DNA of 13,647 bases from Oscillospiraceae bacterium (GTDB lineage: Bacteria; Bacillota; Clostridia; Oscillospirales; Ruminococcaceae), in contig JAFPPJ010000346.1 of NCBI GenBank assembly GCA_017410745.1, positions 1 to 13,647 of the forward strand, given 5' to 3'. The notes beneath the pieces are model-generated. The model was not told where the DNA came from. It ran no database searches and saw only the letters and a list, made by a program, of their open reading frames with translations. Below, piece after piece: positions 6,908-13,647 of the stretch. How positions within the stretch are numbered: the first letter of the stretch is position 1; every line of letters starts with the position of its first letter. The position numbers were made by a program, and so were the translations under genes.

Positions 6908-8659
6908 CTATTCGCTTCTGACAGCCTGTTCGATCTTTGCATCAAGCTCAAGGAACATTTCAGGCTTGTCATTGGGTATATCGTATTTCATCTTTATGAC
7001 CGTCTCAAAGATACCTGTTGCCAGTATATCCGAGAATGCGGCTCCATCTGCGATAGCAGCCGCACATTCGTCATACAGCTTGAGTATCGCCTTCATCATC
7101 TTGAACTGCTTATCGAGCGGTACATAGGTATCATCCTTGTGATACGCGTTCTGCTGCAGGAAGCCTACTCTTATGACGCGGGCGGTCTCTATCACCAGCT
7201 TCTGATCATCGGGAAGAACATCCGAGCCAATGAGCTTTACTATCTCCATCAGCTTGTTCTCTTCGCTGAGCATCGCAGCAATGCGCTGACGGCAGGGCAT
7301 GAAGTCCTTGTCCACATTCCTGTAGTAATACTCACCCAGATCCTCTGTATATTCCGAATAGCTGTCATTCCAGTTTATCGCAGGATAGTGTCTTGCATAC
7401 GCAAGAGACTTGTCGAGCGCCCAGAAGCAGCGTACAAATCTCTTTGTATTCTGTGTGACAGGCTCGGAGAAATCGGAGCCCTGGGGCGATACCGCACCTA
7501 TAACGGTCACGCTGCCCTCTTTGCCGCACAGCGACTCCACATAACCTGCCCTTTCGTAGAATGCCGCAAGCCTTGACGGGAGATACGCTGGGAAGCCTTC
7601 CTCTGCGGGCATCTCCTCAAGTCGTCCGCTTATCTCACGCAGCGCCTCCGCCCATCTTGAAGTGGAGTCTGCCATGATAGCTATATGGTATCCCATATCG
7701 CGGTAATACTCTGCTATGGTTATGCCTGTATATATTGATGCCTCTCTTGCCGCAACGGGCATATTCGAGGTATTTGCAATAAGCACTGTCCTGTCTGTAA
7801 GAGGACGGTTCGTCTTCGGGTCGATAAGTCCCGAAAATTCTTCGAGCACCTGTGTCATTTCGTTTCCGCGCTCGCCGCATCCTATATATACGATAATGTC
7901 CGCATCACACCACTTTGCGAGCTGATGCTGCGTCATGGTCTTTCCCGTGCCGAAGCCTCCGGGTACTGCGGCAGTTCCTCCCTTTGCAATGGGGAGTATA
8001 GTATCTATAACACGCTGTCCCGTAACGAGGGGACGTTCTATCGGGAGCCTTTTGATAAACGGACGGGGCTGCTTGATAGGCCATTTCTGGCACAGCGTAA
8101 GTTCATGCTCATTGCCGTTCTTGTCCGTAACGGTCAGGATATGGTCATTCACATGGTACTTGCCGTTCGGCGCAGCGAATGTGACCGTACCCGACAGTGA
8201 GGGCGGGATAAGGCATCTGTGCTCTATCACGCTCGTCTCGGGACAGGTCGCATATATCTGACCGGGTACGACCTCATCGCCGACGTTCACCTTCAGGGTG
8301 ACGTTCCATGTGCGCTTGCCGTCAAGATTTTCCGTCTGCACACCCGCAGATATATATACTCCGTCTGCCGCAGCTATATCACGCAGCGGCCTTTCTATCC
8401 CGTCAAATATGTTCGATATTATGCCGGGACCGAGCACTGCCGATACAGGCGCTCCGGTGCCCCTTACAGGCTCACCGGGCTCCATGCCTGTTGTGACCTC
8501 ATACACCTGTATGGTAGTCTCACGGGCATTTACACCTATGACCTCTCCCACAAGCTCATCCTTGCCGACATATACCATCTCAAGCATGGAAAAGTCAGAT
8601 GTATCGCGCACCTTTACAACAGGTCCGTTTATTGAATATACGGTGTTCAAGTTTTCCAC
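6908..8659 (-). CDS. ntpA: V-type ATPase subunit A (catalytic ATP-hydrolysing subunit)
   Basis: A 583-residue protein of normal V/A-type A-subunit length (also atpA). A beta-barrel covers about 1-70 and the non-homologous bulge region, specific to A subunits, about 115-190. The P-loop is GGFGTGKT (234-241), the catalytic glutamate E263 lies in GCGERGNE, and a MADSTSRWAEALRE stretch begins at 329. A helical C-terminal domain follows. It hydrolyses ATP at the A/B interface to turn the D/F shaft. The start is taken as GTG at 8659, giving the normal spacing to the GPVV motif at 12-15. AGGGG abuts this GTG, while a TTG at codon 4 (8650) stands 5 nt after GGGGTGG. The true start could therefore be three codons later. 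Only 2 nt separate it from the end of subunit E. Confidence 0.97.
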   Translation of the reverse strand: MENLNTVYSINGPVVKVRDTSDFSMLEMVYVGKDELVGEVIGVNARETTIQVYEVTTGMEPGEPVRGTGAPVSAVLGPGIISNIFDGIERPLRDIAAADGVYISAGVQTENLDGKRTWNVTLKVNVGDEVVPGQIYATCPETSVIEHRCLIPPSLSGTVTFAAPNGKYHVNDHILTVTDKNGNEHELTLCQKWPIKQPRPFIKRLPIERPLVTGQRVIDTILPIAKGGTAAVPGGFGTGKTMTQHQLAKWCDADIIVYIGCGERGNEMTQVLEEFSGLIDPKTNRPLTDRTVLIANTSNMPVAAREASIYTGITIAEYYRDMGYHIAIMADSTSRWAEALREISGRLEEMPAEEGFPAYLPSRLAAFYERAGYVESLCGKEGSVTVIGAVSPQGSDFSEPVTQNTKRFVRCFWALDKSLAYARHYPAINWNDSYSEYTEDLGEYYYRNVDKDFMPCRQRIAAMLSEENKLMEIVKLIGSDVLPDDQKLVIETARVIRVGFLQQNAYHKDDTYVPLDKQFKMMKAILKLYDECAAAIADGAAFSDILATGIFETVIKMKYDIPNDKPEMFLELDAKIEQAVRSE

Positions 8660-8661
8660 CC

Positions 8662-9207
8662 CTAACTGATATCCCGTGAAGAGAAGCTTTCTCTTTCGCT
8701 CTCAAGCGCAAGATCAAATGTCTTGTTTATGCATATACCTTCATTGCGGCGTATTATCATATAGCCGCCGATCCTGATGTCGCTGTCGGGTATTGCCGCA
8801 CTGCCTATAAGAGCCGCATCACGGGGAGATACTCTTATCTCTGCGCCGCTTGTATCCTCTGCAGCTATCGCAGCAGCGAGGCTTTCTTCATATTCCTTTG
8901 TAGCGGTATATGCTATGAGCCTGTCGGTTATCTTAGCGAACATTTCATCGGTGAGCTGCTCTCTTGCAGAATGCTCCGCACGCCTGAGCTCATTCTCCGC
9001 AGCAGACATCGCACGCATGGTCTTGCCGGCATCCATTTTCCTTGAATCCCTTATATGACGATCTGCAGCCTGTGATGCCGCCTGACGGGCCTCTTCGAAT
9101 ATATCCCTGCTCTCCTGCTCCGCATCCTTCACCAGCTGATCTGCCTTTGACTGCGAACGCTCCAAGATGGAAGCGATAAAGCTTTCAAACTTTTCATTTT
9201 CATTCAT
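8662..9207 (-). CDS. ntpE: V-type ATPase subunit E (peripheral stalk)
   Basis: A 181-residue protein, slightly short for the E family (usually about 190-200; also atpE). The N-terminal two-thirds (about 5-90) is a charged, Ala/Glu/Arg-rich helix that pairs with subunit G/H to make the peripheral stalk. The C-terminal third is globular and ends in an RIGGYMI..GICINKTFD-type segment, matching the E-family pattern in which the domain binds the top of subunit B. The ATG at 9207 follows the F-subunit stop by 10 nt, and AGGTGA, which partly overlaps that stop codon, serves as ribosome binding site. Sequence identity in this family is low, so the call rests on architecture, the C-terminal motif and the operon position. 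Confidence 0.92.
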   Translation of the reverse strand: MNENEKFESFIASILERSQSKADQLVKDAEQESRDIFEEARQAASQAADRHIRDSRKMDAGKTMRAMSAAENELRRAEHSAREQLTDEMFAKITDRLIAYTATKEYEESLAAAIAAEDTSGAEIRVSPRDAALIGSAAIPDSDIRIGGYMIIRRNEGICINKTFDLALESERESFSSRDIS

Positions 9208-9217
9208 ACTGATTCAC

Positions 9218-9526
9218 CTACAGCTCTATTCCGATAGCCTCGCGCACATACCTTGATATGGATGCTGTAACATCCGAACTTGCATGGCGGTCGGGTATCT
9301 CGGATATAAGCGGCGCTGTACGGGTCTGCTTGTATGTGTTCACAGTATCCTCCACAAGAGCGATGAGCTTGCCTGTCATGAGAACTACTGCCACATCCTC
9401 CATATTCATCGCCGCATCGAGCGCTGCAAGTGTCTCTTCCTTTTCATGGACACATACGCCTTCGATGCCTGCGAGCCTCATACCCGTAAGCGTGTCTATA
9501 TTATCACTTATTAGATAGAATCTCAT
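9218..9526 (-). CDS. ntpG: V-type ATPase subunit F (central shaft)
   Basis: A 102-residue protein, typical for subunit F, which is named NtpG in Enterococcus hirae and AtpF elsewhere. The Rossmann-like pattern is an N-terminal strand MRFYLISD, then an LTGMRLAGIEGV segment, a VAVVLMTGKLIAL strand-helix, and a C-terminal helix ending SRYVREAIGIEL. It binds subunit D in the rotor shaft and influences ATPase activity. The ATG at 9526 overlaps the K-subunit stop in an ATGA junction. Only a weak AGG is seen upstream, so translation probably depends on coupling with the K gene. The gene stands before E here, whereas in E. hirae and Thermus it stands after C and next to A. Confidence 0.95.
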   Translation of the reverse strand: MRFYLISDNIDTLTGMRLAGIEGVCVHEKEETLAALDAAMNMEDVAVVLMTGKLIALVEDTVNTYKQTRTAPLISEIPDRHASSDVTASISRYVREAIGIEL

Positions 9527-9951
9527 TTGAGCGCCTGTATTATAAGGAACGCGATAAGGAAGCCGTACAGAGCAACACCTTCGCCGAGTGCGACGAAGAT
9601 CATAGCCTTACCGAAGCAGCCGGGCTCTTCTGCAACAGCGCCGATAGCCGCAGGAGCAGCATTGCCGACTGCGATGCCGCATCCGATGGAGCCGAGGCCT
9701 ACTGCGATAGCAGCTGCAAGATAGCCCATGCCTGCATAGCTGAGTGTGCCTGCTGTTTCTGCCACAGCCTCAGCCGATACGAGATCGCCTATGGGGAGCA
9801 GCACTGCAAGCAGCATAACGCCGAAGAATGAGCAGAGATTGAGTATTATAGCATTGCGGCACTTTTTGCCGTCCTTGAAGTTCTTGATCCTTGCAATCAC
9901 GGGAAGTGAGAGCAGTATCACGATTGCCAGGGGAAGAAGAAAGATATACAT
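9523..9951 (-). CDS. ntpK: V-type ATPase subunit K (membrane rotor ring proteolipid)
   Basis: A 142-residue hydrophobic protein with four predicted helices at about 2-20, 34-53, 73-96 and 116-140. The second hairpin is glycine/alanine rich, like other c/K subunits, and carries the ion-binding glutamate E124 in ALGEGVALYG. The first hairpin is not Gly-rich and has no carboxylate, giving one site per four helices, as in E. hirae NtpK. No Gln or Thr is visible inside the helices near the glutamate, unlike the sodium site of NtpK (T64, Q65, Q110, E139), which favours protons. The start is set at 9951. GGAGGT lies 7 nt upstream, while the in-frame ATG at 9966 overlaps the I-subunit stop and lies inside that Shine-Dalgarno region. 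The ring rotates with the C/D/F shaft. Confidence 0.95.
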   Translation of the reverse strand: MYIFLLPLAIVILLSLPVIARIKNFKDGKKCRNAIILNLCSFFGVMLLAVLLPIGDLVSAEAVAETAGTLSYAGMGYLAAAIAVGLGSIGCGIAVGNAAPAAIGAVAEEPGCFGKAMIFVALGEGVALYGFLIAFLIIQALK

Positions 9952-9958
9952 TGTAGTT

Positions 9959-9964
9959 ACCTCC
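9959..9964 (-). promoter_or_regulatory. Ribosome binding site fixing the subunit K start
   Basis: On the minus strand GGAGGT is followed by 7 nt and then the ATG at 9951. It overlaps a possible in-frame ATG at 9966 that has no comparable site, so translation should begin at MYIFLLPL, inside the first membrane helix. This strong site suits a subunit needed in about ten copies per complex. Confidence 0.75.
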
Positions 9965-9965
9965 A

Positions 9966-11930
9966 TTATTCTATCATTTCATCAAAGTTTATCGATACAG
10001 GCTTGAAAGGTTTGCCTCCGCCCGTATAGTATCTTGAGAACATCTCGTAGAATTCCAGTCTCAGCACCTGTATACCCGAGAGAAGTCCTTCAAGACCCAT
10101 GACGAATATATTGCCGAGTATCATTACTATGATGCTGCCGCCCTTGCCTGCCATTTCAGACAGTGCGAGCACCACGCTCATCATGCCTGCATGTGAAAGG
10201 ACGAAGCCGCCCACACGCACGAACGAAAGAGTATTTGTGGCATATCCCAGCAGGTATTCAAAGCATTCAAAGAAGTTTGTGGCTATGAAATCGCCCACCG
10301 TGCCGTGTATCTTGAATCCGCCGCCGCTTATGAGTTCGCCCAGCGGCTCATGTATGAACATGATCACCAGCGGAAGGATTATCAGACACAGTACATATAC
10401 AGGGCCGCCTGCCTTTATGCCTACCGTGCCGCCTATGAGCATCAGCAGCAGCGACACATAGAACACAAGTCCCGCCAGTCCGTTGTTGGTAAACAGTGCC
10501 CGCGCGAAGTCGTGCGTTCGGAAGCCCTGTATCATATTCACGATTATCGCTATGACTATCAGCGCCACACCGATACCGATCGCAGAATAAAGTACCGTAT
10601 TGATATTAGCTATCGTCTTGAACGGCAGGAACGTGATCCCAAGCGATTCGTATACAGGATCGAGCAGTTCTTCAAGTCCGAACACGCTTCCGTATAGTGT
10701 ACCGAATATCATCGAGGACACGCCCAGTCGCTTCATTATGCGTCCGAGGGTCGAGCCAGACTTTCGTGCAAGGAAGAAGCCCACAAGCATCAGCACGAAG
10801 CCCTGTCCGAGATCGCCGAACATTATGCCGAACAGCAGCGTATATGTGATCGCAAGCAGGTTCGTCGGGTCTGTATCGGTATATCCCGGCAGTCCGTAAA
10901 GCTCCACGAACATCGAGAACGGCTGTGCAAACCGTGAGGTCTTCAGCTTTACAGGAGCATCCGACTCCTCTTTCTTGTTCAGCTCCCTGAGCTCCACATC
11001 AAAGCCCGCATCCACGAACGGATCTTCAAAGCCCTTTTTGCTTCCCTCCGGGACATATCCCGTCATATAGAACCTGCCGCTCGTGACAAGCACATTCTCG
11101 CGGAGCTCATACAGGTCATACATAGTCTTCAGACGTGTGAAGCATCCCGACAGGAATTCCTTCTTTTCGCCGATATATTCTTCCATCGCCTTACGGGACT
11201 TCTCTATATTCGCTTTGTCCTTCTCTATGTCCTGCTGCAGCTCCGTCCTCGCTTCACTCACATTGCCGTGTATGAAGTCCGGTATATGTATCCTTTCAAA
11301 ATACAGGCTCGTCAGTATCTCATCGAGTTCCTCGGATTCATCCACCGGAGCGAACACGAAGCAGTACTTGTATCCTTCGTCCTCGCCGAATTTGAGGAAG
11401 CATACATCCCTGTCCTCGTAATACGGCAGTCTCTCGTAGCTGTCCGAGGGAAATCTTCCGTACCGCACCTTCATGTTCTGACATGAGAATATCTCGCTGA
11501 AATCCACGTCAAATGACTGTTCTTCATTTCCCGTCAGGTGGCTGAGCTGTTCAAGGGTCGCCGTATGTATCGCAAGCTCCCCTTCCGTCTCCTGTATCTG
11601 CGACGATATCTCCGATACCCTGTCGCGCACCTGCTCCATCTCATTCGAGACATCATTCAGACGCATCCACAGCTGTGTCATCACAGCCGTTTCATCCTCG
11701 GAATGTACACTATCGTATTTCACGCCGCTTAGTGCAGATATCTCGCTGAGCATCTTCATCTGTCCCATATAGGGATTGTCCCATTTGGCGTTCTTGTTCT
11801 GCATCCCGCGCTTGAGCGGCGTATTCTCTATATGGAAACAGCCGCTGTCGCTGGCAAGACCGAGCGCCATATCTATCATTGCCGCATCGCCGCTAATCTC
11901 GGCTTTGAGCATCTTTTCAACGGATGACAA
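9966..11930 (-). CDS. ntpI: V-type ATPase subunit I (membrane stator, a-subunit)
   Basis: A 654-residue protein of normal family length (also atpI). The N-terminal half (1-330) is a cytoplasmic arm with coiled coils at about 90-125 and 220-270. The C-terminal half has seven or eight membrane helices from about 355 on. The two family arginines that face the ring glutamate are present: R572 in TLSFVRVGGF and R624 in IQVLRLEFYE. These sit close to R573 and R629 of E. hirae NtpI. The protein forms the ion half-channels and anchors the stalks. The start is a TTG at 11930 with AAAGGAGG 7 nt upstream, giving MSSVEKMLKAEI, which fits the family N-terminus. The next ATG, seven codons in, would lose this. 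The stop overlaps the out-of-frame upstream ATG of K (TAATG). Confidence 0.95.
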   Translation of the reverse strand: MSSVEKMLKAEISGDAAMIDMALGLASDSGCFHIENTPLKRGMQNKNAKWDNPYMGQMKMLSEISALSGVKYDSVHSEDETAVMTQLWMRLNDVSNEMEQVRDRVSEISSQIQETEGELAIHTATLEQLSHLTGNEEQSFDVDFSEIFSCQNMKVRYGRFPSDSYERLPYYEDRDVCFLKFGEDEGYKYCFVFAPVDESEELDEILTSLYFERIHIPDFIHGNVSEARTELQQDIEKDKANIEKSRKAMEEYIGEKKEFLSGCFTRLKTMYDLYELRENVLVTSGRFYMTGYVPEGSKKGFEDPFVDAGFDVELRELNKKEESDAPVKLKTSRFAQPFSMFVELYGLPGYTDTDPTNLLAITYTLLFGIMFGDLGQGFVLMLVGFFLARKSGSTLGRIMKRLGVSSMIFGTLYGSVFGLEELLDPVYESLGITFLPFKTIANINTVLYSAIGIGVALIVIAIIVNMIQGFRTHDFARALFTNNGLAGLVFYVSLLLMLIGGTVGIKAGGPVYVLCLIILPLVIMFIHEPLGELISGGGFKIHGTVGDFIATNFFECFEYLLGYATNTLSFVRVGGFVLSHAGMMSVVLALSEMAGKGGSIIVMILGNIFVMGLEGLLSGIQVLRLEFYEMFSRYYTGGGKPFKPVSINFDEMIE

Positions 11931-11937
11931 CCTTCAT

Positions 11938-11945
11938 CCTCCTTT
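11938..11945 (-). promoter_or_regulatory. Perfect Shine-Dalgarno setting the TTG start of subunit I
   Basis: AAAGGAGG on the minus strand stands exactly 7 nt before TTG at 11930. It abuts an ATG at 11937, but that codon opens only a six-codon out-of-frame reading frame. The TTG is therefore the likely true start, with the strong site offsetting the weak start codon. Confidence 0.75.
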
Positions 11946-11961
11946 CCCCATTACAAAAGGA

Positions 11962-13011
11962 TCATATGATCAGAAGGGACTGTATCTCATCCACAGGGAG
12001 ATCATAGCGTATCCCTTCTATCACTCTGATGACGTTCTTCACCTCATTTTCTGCCAGGTGTATATAACACAGGAATGCTGTCGGCGGTGAAGCCGCAAGT
12101 GCGAATGCCCTCTTGGTAACGCGGTATCTCTGCCTCTGCATCGCTCTTTCGGCAGACTGATACAGCTCCTCGTCGGTCAGCGTCCTCCCGTAATATGTCT
12201 TTCTCAGCAGTTTCAGGTATTCGTCCGCGTCCGATGCGGCATAAAGCTCATCGAACGTCCTTTCGGGCACCCTCCTGTATATCGGTATCATCTGTGCCTT
12301 TATCCGGGCAGGCGGGACATCATAATGCTTTTTTAGCCTGTACGCATTGATTATGTTTATCATATCTATCTGCGCACAGATGTAGTCCTGTATCTCCTTG
12401 TTGTTCACGGCAGCCTTTGACTCAAGCAGCCGCTTGTATGCATATGTACGCAGTTCAAGCTCACACCCGGGATAGTCTATGAGCTGACCCGCAGCAGGCC
12501 TGTGCTTTTCAAGCATAGAGCCGTACGGTGTCTTTGCAAGCAGCTTCATCAGATCGTCAAAGCTCCTGACCTTCGCAAGATCCATCAGGTCAAATGACGT
12601 ATACCTGTTCATATATATGGGGATAGTCGTTATCTGATCGTCTGTTCCCGCATTTATATGCGTGATGCATATGAGTATCTCATCTATCTCGGTCTTGATG
12701 ACGATATAGTTGTATATCTCATCGTCACCGAGCTTCTCAAAATCTATAAGGCGGTAATAGTCCTCATAGAAGCTTCGCCTGATGATATTCTCCAGACTTC
12801 CCCTGTGCAGCTTGTCGGTATCTACGTTTTCAAGCACACGCGAGTAATATGTGCGCCGTTTCAGGAAGTCAGCCGCATCCGCAACATCCGTGCAGCTCAT
12901 CAGCTGAAAGAAGTCGTCCTGACTCATCCGCTTCCCCATTATCGCGTGCATCTTTGCGACCGTAGCAGTGCCGTTGCCGCTGTAAAAATCATGTGCCTTT
13001 ATAAGGAACAC
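11962..13011 (-). CDS. ntpC: V-type ATPase subunit C (rotor socket, V0D/AC39 family)
   Basis: A 349-residue all-helical protein matching the C subunit (V0D/AC39; also atpC), the funnel that joins the D/F shaft to the membrane ring. Family signatures are an N-terminal segment with MGKRMSQDDFFQLM (25-38), a NIINAYRLKKHYD helix in the middle, and a C-terminal segment with YIHLAENEVKNVIRVIEGIRY. No membrane segment is present. The start is GTG at 13011. GAAAGGG precedes it but is separated by only 1-2 nt, which is unusually tight. No better in-frame start keeps the family N-terminus. It follows G/H by 15 nt and precedes I by 31 nt. In E. hirae and Thermus the C gene lies after E, so its place here is rearranged. 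Confidence 0.93.
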   Translation of the reverse strand: MFLIKAHDFYSGNGTATVAKMHAIMGKRMSQDDFFQLMSCTDVADAADFLKRRTYYSRVLENVDTDKLHRGSLENIIRRSFYEDYYRLIDFEKLGDDEIYNYIVIKTEIDEILICITHINAGTDDQITTIPIYMNRYTSFDLMDLAKVRSFDDLMKLLAKTPYGSMLEKHRPAAGQLIDYPGCELELRTYAYKRLLESKAAVNNKEIQDYICAQIDMINIINAYRLKKHYDVPPARIKAQMIPIYRRVPERTFDELYAASDADEYLKLLRKTYYGRTLTDEELYQSAERAMQRQRYRVTKRAFALAASPPTAFLCYIHLAENEVKNVIRVIEGIRYDLPVDEIQSLLII

Positions 13012-13026
13012 ACCCTTTCGGCAAGA

Positions 13027-13341
13027 TCAGCCTATGACCGATCTCACTCTGTCAAATATCTCCTCTTCCCATTCTTCCCTGTGGTCGGAGAATTTCTCCC
13101 TGAGCATCTCGGTGCAGTTGTCCTTCCTGCTCTCAAGCTCACGGAGCTTTTCCTCTGCAGCCGACTGTGCGCTCTGCGCCTGCTGTATCAGCTCTTCCTC
13201 AGCCTTCTGCACGGCATCTGCTATCATCTGCTCCTTCTGTGCCTTTGCAGCAGCAACTATCTTTATGCTCTTTTCTCGTGCCTCATCAATGATCTGTGAT
13301 GCCTTCTTGTCTGCATCGATAACATTTCTGAGCTGTCCCAT
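13027..13341 (-). CDS. ntpF: V-type ATPase subunit G/H (peripheral stalk coiled coil)
   Basis: A 104-residue protein made almost wholly of charged and Ala/Gln-rich heptad-like sequence (about 5-80), matching the G/H stalk subunit (NtpF in E. hirae, atpH elsewhere). It pairs with the long N-terminal helix of subunit E to form the peripheral stalks that stop the head from turning. A distinct C-terminal helix with WEEEIFDRVR follows. The ATG at 13341 has AGGTGAT about 5 nt upstream, overlapping the stop codon of the UPF0210 gene. It is the first ATPase gene of the operon, a position shared with ntpF of E. hirae and atpG of Thermus. The assignment is from architecture and position, because such coiled coils have little sequence specificity. 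Confidence 0.9.
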   Translation of the reverse strand: MGQLRNVIDADKKASQIIDEAREKSIKIVAAAKAQKEQMIADAVQKAEEELIQQAQSAQSAAEEKLRELESRKDNCTEMLREKFSDHREEWEEEIFDRVRSVIG

Positions 13342-13349
13342 ATCATCAC

Positions 13350-13647
13350 CTAATTCTTAAGACTGTGCAGAGGTGCAGGTATCTGTCCTCCGCGGGATAT
13401 GAACTTGCTCGGCGAATATGTATTCACGGGCATAACGGGACCCTTTCCGAAAAGTCCGCCCCAGTCAAGCTCGTCGCCTACATTGTGACCTATCGCAGGG
13501 ATGACCCTGACGGCGGTCGTCTTCGAGTTGACCATGCCTATCGCAGCTTCATCCGCGATTATGCCGGATATGACCTCCGCAGGAGTGTCACCGGGGATCA
13601 CTATCATATCCAGACCAACGGAGCATACCGCTGTCATGGCTTCAAGC
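13350..13647 (-). CDS. UPF0210 / DUF711 (PFL family) protein, C-terminal end, truncated by the window
   Basis: The last 99 codons of a gene that continues past the right edge; the reading frame stays open to the edge with codons for L-E-A before the first ATG. The C-terminal signatures of the UPF0210 (DUF711) family are clear: CSVGLDMIVIPGDTP, a stretch ending NSKTTAVRVIP, GKGPVMPVN, and the ending RGGQIPAPLHSLKN. Members usually have about 450 residues. The family has a solved structure from pneumococcus but no firmly established reaction, and it often sits next to an ACT-domain protein. Only 8 nt separate its stop from the G/H start, and the G/H ribosome binding site begins inside its stop codon. 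It is therefore probably cotranscribed with the V-ATPase genes. Whether it is functionally linked is unknown. Confidence 0.9.
   Translation of the reverse strand, partial: LEAMTAVCSVGLDMIVIPGDTPAEVISGIIADEAAIGMVNSKTTAVRVIPAIGHNVGDELDWGGLFGKGPVMPVNTYSPSKFISRGGQIPAPLHSLKN

Noticed and set aside
6378..7127. 249-codon plus-strand open frame across the A/B junction
   Set aside because: It lies antisense to two well-conserved ATPase subunits and has no motif or ribosome site. A shadow frame.
9952..9966. ATG at 9966 as the start of subunit K
   Set aside because: It would place the GGAGGT site inside the coding region and has no site of its own. The ATG at 9951 has ideal spacing.
11920..11937. Six-codon ATG frame just after the perfect Shine-Dalgarno before subunit I, as a leader peptide or recoding site
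   Set aside because: The Shine-Dalgarno abuts this ATG with no spacer and fits the TTG at 11930 exactly. No slippery sequence is present.

Overview
The window has about 50% GC and reads like a Gram-positive anaerobe of the Ruminococcus / Oscillospiraceae type. This rests on strong Shine-Dalgarno sites, heavy use of the isoleucine codon ATA, a complete bacterial V-type ATPase operon, and a large single-pass von Willebrand A (VWA) protein of a kind common in these gut clostridia. The genus is an inference and was not tested by any search.

Layout: two transcription units converge at about 4786-4861. The left unit (+ strand) holds the 3' part of a methionyl-tRNA-synthetase-like gene, cut by the left edge. 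After a 40-nt gap comes a 1006-residue membrane-anchored VWA protein. The right unit (- strand, read from right to left) begins beyond the right edge. It holds the C-terminal end of a UPF0210/DUF711 (PFL family) gene, then nine tightly packed V-type ATPase genes in the order G/H - C - I - K - F - E - A - B - D. Intercistronic distances run from an 8-nt overlap to 31 nt, so the nine are almost certainly one mRNA. Two back-to-back hairpins separate the converging units. No stretch above 300 bases lacks a gene, and I see no mobile element, CRISPR array, tRNA or rRNA.

How the genes work together: A and B form the A3B3 ATP-hydrolysing head, and D and F form the central rotor shaft. C couples the shaft to the membrane ring of K subunits. 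I is the membrane stator carrying the ion path, and E with G/H forms the peripheral stalks. All nine subunits look intact, with key residues present: the P-loop in A, the degenerate P-loop in B, two conserved arginines in I, and one membrane glutamate in K. The hydrophobic segments of K lack the Gln/Thr ligands known from the sodium-pumping Enterococcus hirae ring, so proton coupling is more likely, though unproven.

The most unusual item is the synthetase-like protein. It has the MetRS fold landmarks (zinc knuckle, FIG-D motif, C-terminal helical domain). It departs from canonical MetRS in the methionine pocket, in the KMSKS loop and at the anticodon-reading tryptophan. It may be a distinct paralogue rather than the housekeeping enzyme. 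The HIGH motif lies off the window, so this cannot be settled here.
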